From assembly GCA_016876015.1 (NCBI GenBank), contig VGOD01000030.1, forward strand, positions 1-35,573: DNA of 35,573 nucleotides, given 5' to 3'. Every line of letters begins with the position of its first letter. Position 1 is the stretch's first letter. Origin of the DNA: Chloroflexota bacterium. GTDB taxonomy: Bacteria > Chloroflexota > Anaerolineae > CG2-30-64-16. A model generated the notes under the pieces. The model searched no databases and was not told the DNA's origin. It saw only the letters and a list, made by a program, of their open reading frames with translations. The translations under genes and the position numbers were made by a program. Of the stretch, positions 1 to 7,606 are shown one piece after another.

Positions 1-327
1 TAGTGCAGCCATGATCTGGGATCGAATCTTGCGATCAAACACCTCTCCAAGTTCCACCATCAGACGCCCCTTGTCGAGGGTACGAATCTGGTAGCACAAC
101 GCGAGGGAATCCACAGCGATGCCGCCCGTTCCGGCAGGCAGCAAGGCCTCATTCGGATAGATCTTGCGTTGGGGCGACTTCACCGAGGTCAACGGCACAA
201 CGTTCACGACCGGCAAGACCTGGTTGTTGCTTTCGCGACTCACAACAATGACCGGTCTCTGTCCGGCTTGCTCCGAGCCACGCACCGGATCCAATACCGC
301 GGTGAAGATGTGCCATTGGTAGATCAT
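1..327 (-). CDS. mazF: MazF/PemK-family toxin, C-terminal end beyond the window
   Basis: A probable ribosome-independent mRNA endoribonuclease and the toxin half of a toxin-antitoxin pair. The frame is open from the ATG at 327 to the window edge, giving 109 residues without a stop, close to the usual 110-115 of the family, so only a few residues should be missing. Visible MazF-like features are RPVIVVSRESNN near residues 24-35, VVPLTS around 44-49, and a late DSLALCYQIRTLDK segment that matches the family's conserved C-terminal strand and helix. Its start overlaps the antitoxin stop by 4 bp (ATGA), so translation is probably coupled. It carries no signal peptide. The family call is from sequence pattern; the RNA target sequence cannot be read from this. 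Confidence 0.85.
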   Translation of the reverse strand, partial: MIYQWHIFTAVLDPVRGSEQAGQRPVIVVSRESNNQVLPVVNVVPLTSVKSPQRKIYPNEALLPAGTGGIAVDSLALCYQIRTLDKGRLMVELGEVFDRKIRSQIMAAL

Positions 328-569
328 GCGGAATGCTCCCACCACTCAGCATCGGCAACCTCAAACGCGGCCATCGTCTCCCGAAGATCGGCGAGGAAAA
401 GCGGATCCCTGGCGGCTAGTTCCATCTCATGCACTTTGCCAGCCAACTCCTGTTCGCGGCTTTCGAGAATCGGCCTTACCAGGGCGTACTCCTCGATCGG
501 GAGAAGCACCGCGATGGGCTGTCCCAGGGTGTCTTTGATGACCTGCCTTGCCAACACGGCTTGTGACAT
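324..569 (-). CDS. Antitoxin of the MazEF-like pair
   Basis: An 81-residue protein encoded immediately upstream of the MazF-like toxin with a 4-bp overlap; this arrangement is the main evidence for the antitoxin call. It opens MSQAVLARQVIKDTLGQPIA and continues with a predicted amphipathic helical stretch rich in Glu and Leu (LVRPILESREQELA), then an acidic, tryptophan-containing tail. This fits antitoxins that use an N-terminal DNA-binding part and a C-terminal toxin-wrapping part. I do not see a clear AbrB swapped-hairpin signature, so the subfamily (MazE, Phd or RelB type) is uncertain. A purine-rich GAGAGGGG ribosome-binding site precedes the ATG. It probably represses its own promoter, as is usual for the class. 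Confidence 0.7.
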   Translation of the reverse strand: MSQAVLARQVIKDTLGQPIAVLLPIEEYALVRPILESREQELAGKVHEMELAARDPLFLADLRETMAAFEVADAEWWEHSA

Positions 570-613
570 GATCCCCTCTCACTCTGCTCGCTGGACGTGA
601 TTCAACTGGCCTG

Positions 614-642
614 ATTCTACCCCACTCGCCCAACATCGTCAA
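614..642 (-). promoter_or_regulatory. Promoter of the toxin-antitoxin operon
   Basis: On the minus strand TTGACG (637-642) is followed after exactly 17 bp by TAGAAT (614-619). Transcription would start near 607, giving a leader of about 38 nt before the antitoxin ATG. It is back-to-back with the murF-alr promoter. Confidence 0.65.
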
Positions 643-659
643 GACAGGAAGCGCTTAAG

Positions 660-689
660 TTGCCCGGCTGCCCCTGAATCTGCTACAAT
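660..689 (+). promoter_or_regulatory. Promoter of murF-alr, probably giving a leaderless mRNA
   Basis: TTGCCC (660-665), an 18-bp spacer and TACAAT (684-689). The ATG of murF-alr lies only 7 bp beyond the -10 box, where transcription would be expected to begin, and there is no room for a Shine-Dalgarno sequence. The mRNA is therefore predicted to start at or next to the start codon. Confidence 0.6.
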
Positions 690-696
690 ATCACCC

Positions 697-3261
697 ATGA
701 TCCACCTGGACGATCTTCTTGCGGGGACGGGCGGCCGGCTGCACGGCGCGGCCGGCGCGATTGGCTTCGAGGCGTTCTGCTACGATTCGCGCCTGGCGCA
801 GCCCGGCCAGCTCTTCCTGGCGGTCAAGACTGAGCGCGGGGACGGCCACGCCTACATCGGCCACGCGTGCCAGGGCGGAGCCATGGGCGTCCTCTGCCAG
901 GAGCCGCCGGAGACGCTTCCGGCCGGCGTCACGTGCATCGTCGTGCCCGACACGCGGCAAGCGATCCAGGATTGGGCGCGTTACGAGTTGGCCAAACGCG
1001 GCCTCAAGATCATCGGCGTGACCGGCAGCGTGGGCAAGACGACCGCTAAAGAGGCGATCGCGGCGGCCCTGACCGGCCGGTTCGCCGTCTTCAAGAATCG
1101 CGCCAACTACAACGGGCTGTACGGCCTGCCGATCGCGCTGGGCGAGCTGGCGCCAGAACAGGATGTGGCCGTGCTGGAGATGGCCACCGATCACTTCGGC
1201 GAGATGGCGCGTCTCTGTGCGCTCGCGCCGCCGCAGGTCGCAGTGGTGACGACCGTCGAACCCGCGCACCTGGAGACGTTCGGCAACCTCGAGGCCATCG
1301 CGCGCGAGAAGGGAACCCTGGTAGCCGCGCTGCCGCCGAACGGCCTGGCCGTGCTGAATGCCGACGACCCACACGTGGCGGCCATGGCCGGCCGCACCGC
1401 GGCGCAGGTCGTCACCTTTGGCATGGCCGCCGCGGCAGCCGACATCCGCGCCGTAAACATCAGCCTCTCACGCGCGGGGTTGCGCTTCGATGTGCACACC
1501 CCGGCCGGCTGCGACCATGCCCACTTTCCGCTCTTCGGCCGCCACCAGGTCTACGCCGCGCTGGCTGCGATCGGTGTGGGGCTGGCGTGCGATGTGCCGC
1601 TGGCCGAAATCCTCCAACGCCTGGCGAGCCTGCCGCGCCTCCCAGGGCGGCTCAACCCCCTCCCCGGCCGCCGCGGGAGCCTGCTGTTGGACGATTCCTA
1701 CAGCGCGTCGCCGGCCGCAGTCGAGGCGGCCCTGGAGACGCTGGCCGCGCTGGAGGGCCGGCGTAAGATCGCGATCCTGGGCGACATGCTGGAGTTGGGA
1801 GACTTCGAGGCTGCGGGCCATGAGCAGGTTGGCCGCCGCGCGGCCGCGGTGGTAGACCTGCTCATCACCAAGGGGGAACGCGGCCGGCGCATCGCGGAGG
1901 CTGCGCGCGGCGCGGGTCTGAACGCTGACCAGGTGATCGTGACCTATACGGCCGAGGACGCAGCGCAGGCCGCGCTGGATCGCCTGGGGCCAGGCGACGT
2001 GGCGCTGGTCAAAGGCTCGCTGGCGACGCGCATGGAACAGGTCGTGCGGCTGCTGCTGGCTGACCCAACCGCCGCGGCCGATCTGCTGGTGCGCCAGGAG
2101 GCGGCCTGGCAGCAGATCGTCACGATCCGACCCGACCGGCCTACCTGGCTGGAGATTGATCTGGGCGCCATCGCGCACAACGTGCGCCGCCTGAAGGAGC
2201 TGGCCGGCCGCGCTGAGCTGCTGATTTCGCTCAAGGCCGACGCCTATGGACATGGCGCGCTGCAGGTGGCGCAGACAGCCCTGCACAACGGCGCGCGGTG
2301 GCTGGGGGTGGCCTGTTTCAGCGAGGCTGCGGCGCTGCGGCAGGCTGGCATCCTCGCGCCGATCCTGATCCTGGGCTATACTCCTCCCTGGCAAGCGCGC
2401 GATGTGGTGCGGCTCGACGTGGCAGCCACGGTGTTCGATCGGGAGGTAGCAGCCGCGCTCTCACGCGCGGCGCTCGCCCTCGATCGCCCCGCGCGGGTAC
2501 ACGTCAAAGTTGACACCGGTATGGGCCGGCTGGGCATCTTCCCAGATGAAGCCCTGGACTTCATCCGCGGCCTGGTCGGACTGCCGGGTCTGGTCGTCGA
2601 AGGGCTCTTCACACACCTGGCCGTCGCGGATGGCGCGAGCGAATGGGAGGTTGCGTATACGAAGGGGCAATTGGCGGCATTTGGCAGGCTCATCGCACAG
2701 ACGGCTGCGGCCGGCATCGAGATTCCGCTGACCCATGCCGCCAACAGCGCCGCCCTCCTCAACCCCAACCTCAGCCTTAACCTCAACCTCACCCTCGTCC
2801 GTCCCGGCATTGCGGTCTATGGCCTCGACCCATCGCCTGCGGTGCGTTGCCCGGCCGACTTCCGGCCCGCGCTCGCCTGGAAGACGCAGGTGGCGCAGGT
2901 GAAGGAACTGCCCGCCGGCAGCGCGGTGGGCTACGGCGCGACCTACCGCACCACGGGTCGCGAGCGCATCGCCGTCATCCCGGTCGGCTATGCCGATGGC
3001 TTTCGCCGCGGCCCGCAGAACTGGGGCGAGGTGCTGGTGCGCGGCCGCCGCGCAGCCATCGTGGGTCGGGTTTGCATGGACCAGACGATGATCGCCGTGA
3101 CGCACATCTCGGGCGTGCGGCAAGGAGACGAGGTCGTTCTGATCGGCGCGCAAGGCGACGAGCGGATCACCGCCGAGGAGGTCGCCGAGCGCCTGGGAAC
3201 GATCAATTACGAAGTGGTATCCGCGATCCTGGCGCGCGTGCCGCGCGAGGCCATCGCATGA
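697..3261 (+). CDS. murF-alr: Bifunctional MurF-alanine racemase fusion
   Basis: An 854-residue cytoplasmic fusion for peptidoglycan synthesis. The N-terminal half (about 1-470) is UDP-MurNAc-tripeptide:D-Ala-D-Ala ligase, with the ATP-binding loop GVTGSVGKTTAKE at 107-119, NYNGLYGLP near 137-145 and the Mur-ligase motif DDSYSASP. The C-terminal half (about 480-854) is PLP-dependent alanine racemase, with WLEIDLGAIAHN, the PLP lysine K513 in SLKADAYGHG, the catalytic-tyrosine motif GYGATY around 745-750, and VGYADGF and VCMDQ near the end. Both sites look intact. It would make D-Ala and attach D-Ala-D-Ala, and such fusions are known in other phyla. Oddly, residues 689-700 are an Asn/Leu dipeptide run encoded by a hexanucleotide repeat (2758-2793), inserted between the conserved HAANSA and VRPGIAVYG segments. 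Confidence 0.95.
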   Translation: MIHLDDLLAGTGGRLHGAAGAIGFEAFCYDSRLAQPGQLFLAVKTERGDGHAYIGHACQGGAMGVLCQEPPETLPAGVTCIVVPDTRQAIQDWARYELAKRGLKIIGVTGSVGKTTAKEAIAAALTGRFAVFKNRANYNGLYGLPIALGELAPEQDVAVLEMATDHFGEMARLCALAPPQVAVVTTVEPAHLETFGNLEAIAREKGTLVAALPPNGLAVLNADDPHVAAMAGRTAAQVVTFGMAAAAADIRAVNISLSRAGLRFDVHTPAGCDHAHFPLFGRHQVYAALAAIGVGLACDVPLAEILQRLASLPRLPGRLNPLPGRRGSLLLDDSYSASPAAVEAALETLAALEGRRKIAILGDMLELGDFEAAGHEQVGRRAAAVVDLLITKGERGRRIAEAARGAGLNADQVIVTYTAEDAAQAALDRLGPGDVALVKGSLATRMEQVVRLLLADPTAAADLLVRQEAAWQQIVTIRPDRPTWLEIDLGAIAHNVRRLKELAGRAELLISLKADAYGHGALQVAQTALHNGARWLGVACFSEAAALRQAGILAPILILGYTPPWQARDVVRLDVAATVFDREVAAALSRAALALDRPARVHVKVDTGMGRLGIFPDEALDFIRGLVGLPGLVVEGLFTHLAVADGASEWEVAYTKGQLAAFGRLIAQTAAAGIEIPLTHAANSAALLNPNLSLNLNLTLVRPGIAVYGLDPSPAVRCPADFRPALAWKTQVAQVKELPAGSAVGYGATYRTTGRERIAVIPVGYADGFRRGPQNWGEVLVRGRRAAIVGRVCMDQTMIAVTHISGVRQGDEVVLIGAQGDERITAEEVAERLGTINYEVVSAILARVPREAIA
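2758..2793 (+). repeat. Hexanucleotide array (CTCAAC-type) inside murF-alr
   Basis: Six consecutive 6-nt units of the form CTCAAC, CCCAAC, CTCAGC, CTTAAC, CTCAAC, CTCACC. Period 6 keeps the reading frame and encodes alternating Leu with Asn, Ser or Thr. The same array type, in the same strand orientation, occurs at 20075-20116 and 27326-27361. Confidence 0.85.
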
Positions 3262-3291
3262 AGAAAGGCATACATTCAGGAGGATAACGTC

Positions 3292-4221
3292 ATGAACAAA
3301 GTCGAACGCGTGCGCGCCGCTCTCGCCGGCGCCGAAGTGGATCGGCCGCCTGCCAGCTTTTGGTATCATTTTCCGCCTTCGCAGGCGCACGGCGCGGCAT
3401 CGGTCAAGGCGCACCTGGACTACTATCGCGCTTCGGGCATTGATTTCTTGAAGATCATGAACGAGCACCCCTACCGCGGCAACGTCGAGATCAAGACGCC
3501 GGCCGACTGGAAGCAGTTGCGACCCGCGGCGCTCCGCTCGCGCTTCTTCCAGGAGCAGCTCGATGAGGTCAAGCGGATCGTGGACGCGCTGGGCGGCGAG
3601 TGCCTGGCGATCACCACGATCTTCGGGCCGTTCGCCGCGGGCAACCACGCGAGCGGGGACCTCGTCACCGAACATTTGCGGGCCGATCCGCAGGCCGTCA
3701 GCCAGGGGTTGGCGACCATCGCCGACAGCCTGGCCGAATTCGGGCTGGCGTGCGTCAAGGCCGGCGCGTCGGGCATCTACTACTCGGCGCAGGGCAGCGA
3801 GGCGGATCGGGTTACCGCCGAGGAGTTCCTGTCCTACATCAAGCCGCACGACCTGACGGTGCTCAACGCGCTGCAAGAGGCAGGCGAGTTCCACCTGCTG
3901 CACATCTGCAAGGATCACGTTCGCCTCAACCTCTACGCTGACTGCCCCAGCCACGCGGCGAACTGGGCCGCGACCAAACACAACCCCAGCCTGAAGGAAG
4001 GCGCGGGGATCTTGCGGCGCACAGTGCTGGGCGGCATGGACGACCGGGGGATCATCGTGGATGGCTCGCAGAGCGCCATTCAGACCGCGGTGCGCAAGGT
4101 CATCGGCGAGTTCGGCAGCACCCGAGGCGTGATGCTCGGCGCAGATTGCACCGTGCCGACCGACATCGCGGTCGAACACATCCGGTGGGCGGTCGAGGCG
4201 ACGGCCCTTCCCCCACGCTGA
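3292..4221 (+). CDS. Uroporphyrinogen decarboxylase / MtaA-CmuA family protein
   Basis: A 309-residue TIM-barrel protein of the URO-D superfamily, which includes heme-pathway decarboxylase HemE and the zinc-dependent corrinoid or coenzyme-M methyltransferases MtaA and CmuA. The sequence shows FWYHFPPSQAHG near the N terminus, H204-I-C206 followed at C286 by GADCTVP, and LGGMDDRG. The H-x-C...C arrangement matches the zinc-binding pattern of the methyltransferase branch, so a methyltransferase-like role is more likely than heme synthesis. It is shorter than HemE (usually about 340-350). AGGAGG at 3278-3283 lies 8 bp before the ATG, and the gene starts 30 bp after murF-alr, so co-transcription is likely. 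No corrinoid protein partner is in the window, so the substrate is unknown. Confidence 0.85.
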   Translation: MNKVERVRAALAGAEVDRPPASFWYHFPPSQAHGAASVKAHLDYYRASGIDFLKIMNEHPYRGNVEIKTPADWKQLRPAALRSRFFQEQLDEVKRIVDALGGECLAITTIFGPFAAGNHASGDLVTEHLRADPQAVSQGLATIADSLAEFGLACVKAGASGIYYSAQGSEADRVTAEEFLSYIKPHDLTVLNALQEAGEFHLLHICKDHVRLNLYADCPSHAANWAATKHNPSLKEGAGILRRTVLGGMDDRGIIVDGSQSAIQTAVRKVIGEFGSTRGVMLGADCTVPTDIAVEHIRWAVEATALPPR

Positions 4222-4246
4222 GTTTTCAGAACAGCAAACTCGTGGG
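4212..4246 (+). terminator. Hairpin spanning the stop of the URO-D-like gene
   Basis: CCCAC (4212-4216) pairs with GTGGG (4242-4246), and GAGTTT (4220-4225) pairs with AAACTC (4236-4241), with a 3-nt bulge and a 10-nt loop. There is no clear U-tract, so this may be a weak terminator or an mRNA-end stabiliser. Confidence 0.4.
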
Positions 4247-4268
4247 ATCGCGCAAGCGCGTTTCGTAG

Positions 4269-4274
4269 TATAAT
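4269..4274 (+). promoter_or_regulatory. -10 box of the cytidylate-kinase-like gene
   Basis: A perfect TATAAT with no convincing -35 at the right distance. The resulting 5' leader of about 55 nt contains a 7-bp hairpin (CGGCGGG 4280-4286 with CCCGCCG 4293-4299) before the ribosome-binding site AAGGAG. Confidence 0.5.
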
Positions 4275-4337
4275 GGGGGCGGCGGGATCACGCCCGCCGA
4301 GAGCGCGTCAGCAGCCTGGCAGAAAGGAGAAACCACG

Positions 4338-5006
4338 ATGGCTGTCATCACGATTTCCCGGCAGTACGGCAGCGGCGGCGACGAGATCGCCGAGAGACTC
4401 TGCAGAATCCTAGGGTATCAGTACTTCGACAAGCGTCTGATGGCCGAAATAGCGTCAGAAGTGGGCCTCTCGGGAAGCGAGATCGTGGACTTCTCGGAGG
4501 ATCAGCACAAGGCTCGGAGTTTCCGAGAGCGGCTGTTCGGCGTCTCGCGCTCGGTTTCGCAGGCGCGAGTGTGGACTGAGAGCGTCGCAGGCGCGCGCGC
4601 CGTGGAAGTGGTGCGCCTGGATGAAGCGCAATCCATCGCCATGGTGCAGAGCACCATCCGGGCGGCCTATGAACACGGCAACCTGGTGATTCTGGGCCGC
4701 GGCGGCCAGGTCGTGCTCAAGGCCATGCCTGACGTGCTGCACGTCCGCATCGAAGCGCCCCTGGGGACGCGCGTGCGGCGGGTGCACGAACGGCAACAGA
4801 TGGAGCTGGAAAGCGCGCGGGAGCTCGTTGCGGAGCGTGACGCGGGGGCCGCGGACTACCTGAAACGCTTCTACGGCGTTGACTGGGCCGATCCCGCGCT
4901 CTATCACTTGATGATCAACACCGGCAAATGGGATGTCGAGGCTGCCGCGCATCTGATCGTCAATGCGCTCAACTACCTGCCATCTCGGACCGACGCCGGC
5001 CGCTAG
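4338..5006 (+). CDS. Cytidylate-kinase-like protein
   Basis: A 222-residue P-loop NTPase of the cytidylate-kinase-like family, distinct from housekeeping Cmk. It opens MAVITISRQYGSGGDEIAER, where RQYGSGG is the divergent Walker-A region typical of this family. YQYFDKRLM, ILGRGGQVVLKAMPDVLHVRIEAP and an Arg-rich lid (RVRRVHERQQMEL) follow, and YFKRFYG-like and HLMINTGKWD motifs sit near the end. Members are predicted small-molecule kinases, but their substrate is rarely known. A GGAG ribosome-binding site and a TATAAT at 4269 precede it. It is followed by a 254-bp stretch of palindromic repeats, so it is probably monocistronic. Confidence 0.85.
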   Translation: MAVITISRQYGSGGDEIAERLCRILGYQYFDKRLMAEIASEVGLSGSEIVDFSEDQHKARSFRERLFGVSRSVSQARVWTESVAGARAVEVVRLDEAQSIAMVQSTIRAAYEHGNLVILGRGGQVVLKAMPDVLHVRIEAPLGTRVRRVHERQQMELESARELVAERDAGAADYLKRFYGVDWADPALYHLMINTGKWDVEAAAHLIVNALNYLPSRTDAGR

Positions 5007-5024
5007 TCTCAGTAGATCGCAGAT

Positions 5025-5094
5025 CTCACGCAAAGGCGCAAAGACGCCAAGGTCAATACAAGAGGTCTTTGCGCTCTTAGCGGCTTTGGGTGAG
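5025..5094. repeat. Imperfect palindromic intergenic repeat
   Basis: CTCACGCAAAGGCGCAAAG at the left end is mirrored by CTTTGCG...GGCTTTGGGTGAG at the right end. Short palindromes of this CGCAAAG type are common intergenic repeats in many GC-rich bacteria. It lies just after the kinase-like gene and could act as an mRNA 3' end. Confidence 0.65.
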
Positions 5095-5125
5095 CCAAGA
5101 CTGTGATCCACTGAGTCTGGAGTGA

Positions 5126-5156
5126 CGCGGCAGGCGCTCACAAAGCGTCTGCCGCG
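5126..5156. repeat. REP-like 13-bp hairpin
   Basis: CGCGGCAGGCGCT (5126-5138) and AGCGTCTGCCGCG (5144-5156) form a 13-bp stem with one G-T pair and a 5-nt loop, CACAA. There is no U-tract. Nothing else was recognised in 5095-5260 apart from a weak TATAAG and the AAGGAA ribosome-binding site just before 5261. Confidence 0.6.
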
Positions 5157-5260
5157 CCACGAGCGATCTTCAGCAGTGGGCTGCGGCAACCCATCGCCCA
5201 GACGACCACTCGCCGATTGGCCGGTCCGCGGCCGAGACCCCTGTAACTATAAGGAATTCT

Positions 5261-7540
5261 ATGCCTCATCGCGATCATCTCCTGGCGTTCATCCGTTCAG
5301 CCTATCAGCAGGAGCACTCACGGCTGGATGTCGAAATCGAGAAGTGGCGCGGCCAGTTCAGGAGCAACCTGGCCTACAACGCGCTGCTGGGCTACAGCTC
5401 GCCCAAGTGGCCGCTGCACTTGGCGGCGGTCGCGGCCTTTCTCCACGAGCGCAGCGGCGACCCGGAGTTGGCCGCGCAGGCCGCGGGCATCCTGCTTCGC
5501 TATCGCGAGTGGATCGCAGAAATGCCGAACGAGGCCGCGGCCGCGCGGCCTGAGTCCGCCGAAGGCGTTCCCCCACTCGACGGCGTATTCGACCCGGTCG
5601 TCTTTGCCGCAGCCTGCGAGCGGCTCCAGCCGGCGATCGCGGCCGGCGACTATCGTGAACTCGCCCAGATCGCCGCGGACAGCCTGCGTCTCATCTGGCG
5701 CTTCCCGGAATGGGGGGGCCACAACCGGGCCATGCTGCGAGCGGCCAGCCTGGCGACCTGTGGCCGCGCGTTCGCCGATCATCCCGACGCGCCAGCCTGG
5801 AACGCCATGGCCGATGAGCTGGCGGAAGAAAGTTGGGGCCGGTGGAGCATCGAAGACGCGATGATGTATCAATCGCACTGGGTGCGCGCGCTGATCCTCT
5901 ACGCGGAGGCGCGAGGTCGCGCTGCGGAGCTGGCAGAGTTCAGCCAGCCGCGCATGCACCTGCGCGCCATGCCGCAGCTCATCTCGCCCCTCGGCATCCT
6001 GCCTGACTTCGGCGACTCACACTGGCTGGTGCACAGTCCGTGGGAATGGCTGGCGTGCCTGGAGTGGGGTGCACGCCACTATCGCGATGCCACGATGAAG
6101 TGGGCGGCCGGCTGCATCTGGGCCGAGCGCCAGCCGCACGAGACGCCCAACATCTACGCGGCGCATGTGCTCACCCTGGCCTGGCGCTGGTGCGATGATG
6201 CCATGCCCGCGCACTTCCCCAGCGACACGGCCGATGCCCTTGACGACCTCGTGGCCAAGAAGATCGTCTTTCGCACCGGCTGGGACCCGGGTGCGACCTA
6301 TGCCTGTCTGAACTATCGCGACGAGGGGGATTACGGCCGGATTGCGCGTGACTACCTGCGCACCAACCTGGCTGTCTCGGCCGAGAAGATGCACCACGGC
6401 CACGCCGACGAGGGCAGCATCAGCTTGCTCATCCACGACGGCACGATCCTCCTCCACGAGAGCGGCTATCGTGAGGATCCGCCCGATGGCGTCTACCGGG
6501 CCGACATCTATCACAACCGGCTGGTGTGGCGGCCGGGCATCGTAACCGGTAGGGGCGATCCCGCGCGCTCGCCCGCAGGGGCGGGAGGGGTAGACGCAAG
6601 GCCTGTTCCGACCTGCAGCGTCCGAGACTTGATGGACAACGGCCACTACAAGCCGGTGCGCACTGAACGGCTATATCAGACCCGTCTGGGCGACGCGCAG
6701 ATCAGCCGGGTGCGCATGGGTGATGAACGGGAAGGGATCGCGTGGGATCGGACGATCTTCTTCCTGCGGGAACTGCCTTGCTGGGTAGTGGTGGACGCCG
6801 CGGTCGCGCTCCGCGCCGGCCCCCGCACGTTCGGCCTGCTGTGGTGGACGACCGATGTGCTGGCGCAGGGGCCGGCTTGGTCCGACACGCACATCAGGCG
6901 CATCCGGGCGTGGGAGAACCGGCGTGCGGCCGCGCTCCGCATCATCACGCCGGAAATACCGGGGCAAACCATCATCACCGCTCAAGAAACGCTACGGCGC
7001 TGCTTCCAGGACGAGATCGCGCTGGCCAGCCTCTGGCGCGGGCATCACGAGGCGGGGCGCGCAGTCAACTTCGTGACGGCGCTGTGGCCGCATCCCTATT
7101 CATCTCCCGCGCGGGCCAGTCCCCCAACCGAGCCCGCCCCGGCCCCCCAGGTCGAGGTTCTCTCCAGCGACCCACCCGGCCGCGGGATTGCTGTCCGGCT
7201 GACCTGGGGTGGCGAGACACGGCTGCTGGCGACCCTCAATGACCTTGGGGCATCGTGGCTCCAGGATGAGGTGCGGCCGCGCTACGCCTTCGAGCAGGGC
7301 AAGACAGCCTATGGCGCGCTGGTCACCGATGCGGCCCTGGCTTACCTCCGCTCATCAGATCGGGTGTGGGCGGGGTTCGTCAACGGCACACGACTCGACT
7401 ATGAGGGCGCGGCGCTCTACTGCAGTCCGCTTAACGCCATGTTCCAGGAAGACCGCACCGACCGTCCAGGCGCGGCGGCGCGGTTCCGCTGGCAGTCAGA
7501 TGAGCCCACGATAGCGCCCCGCGCGACGTTTGCAGGCTGA
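5261..7540 (+). CDS. Heparinase II/III-like protein (polysaccharide-lyase fold)
   Basis: A 759-residue protein with a helical N-terminal region (about 1-340), consistent with an alpha/alpha toroid, followed by a heparinase II/III-type beta domain. The best family marker is KMHHGHADEGSISLLIHDG (about 376-394), followed by LHESGYREDPPDGVYRADIYHNRLVWR. No signal peptide is visible, so it probably acts in the cytoplasm on imported oligosaccharides, or it reaches the surface by another route. Residues about 427-447 (RGDPARSPAGAGG) are a Gly/Pro/Arg-rich stretch encoded by a GC-rich repeat-like sequence that interrupts the beta domain. An AAGGAA ribosome-binding site lies about 7 nt before the ATG. 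The substrate is not identifiable, but GH28 and LacI nearby suggest an acidic plant-type polysaccharide. Confidence 0.8.
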   Translation: MPHRDHLLAFIRSAYQQEHSRLDVEIEKWRGQFRSNLAYNALLGYSSPKWPLHLAAVAAFLHERSGDPELAAQAAGILLRYREWIAEMPNEAAAARPESAEGVPPLDGVFDPVVFAAACERLQPAIAAGDYRELAQIAADSLRLIWRFPEWGGHNRAMLRAASLATCGRAFADHPDAPAWNAMADELAEESWGRWSIEDAMMYQSHWVRALILYAEARGRAAELAEFSQPRMHLRAMPQLISPLGILPDFGDSHWLVHSPWEWLACLEWGARHYRDATMKWAAGCIWAERQPHETPNIYAAHVLTLAWRWCDDAMPAHFPSDTADALDDLVAKKIVFRTGWDPGATYACLNYRDEGDYGRIARDYLRTNLAVSAEKMHHGHADEGSISLLIHDGTILLHESGYREDPPDGVYRADIYHNRLVWRPGIVTGRGDPARSPAGAGGVDARPVPTCSVRDLMDNGHYKPVRTERLYQTRLGDAQISRVRMGDEREGIAWDRTIFFLRELPCWVVVDAAVALRAGPRTFGLLWWTTDVLAQGPAWSDTHIRRIRAWENRRAAALRIITPEIPGQTIITAQETLRRCFQDEIALASLWRGHHEAGRAVNFVTALWPHPYSSPARASPPTEPAPAPQVEVLSSDPPGRGIAVRLTWGGETRLLATLNDLGASWLQDEVRPRYAFEQGKTAYGALVTDAALAYLRSSDRVWAGFVNGTRLDYEGAALYCSPLNAMFQEDRTDRPGAAARFRWQSDEPTIAPRATFAG

Positions 7541-7546
7541 AGCTCA

Positions 7547-7576
7547 CCAGGTGTCAGGCGCTTGCGAGGCACCTGG
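7547..7576. terminator. Bidirectional hairpin between convergent genes
   Basis: CCAGGTGTC (7547-7555) and GGCACCTGG (7568-7576) form a 9-bp stem with one G-T pair. It sits in the 66-bp gap between the converging heparinase-like and metallo-beta-lactamase-fold genes, where a shared terminator is expected. It lacks a good U-tract. Confidence 0.45.
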
Positions 7577-7606
7577 CACGTTCGCGGGGATTCTCTACTC
7601 CACCCA

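Noticed and set aside
169..642. Plus-strand and alternative minus-strand frames over the toxin-antitoxin pair
   Set aside because: Only the minus-strand 1-327 and 324-569 frames show a MazF motif set, 4-bp coupling, a ribosome-binding site and a promoter.
2461..4179. 572-aa open frame on the minus strand
   Set aside because: It is antisense to the well-supported murF-alr and URO-D-like genes, spans both, and has no recognisable domain. Long antisense frames are expected in GC-rich coding DNA.
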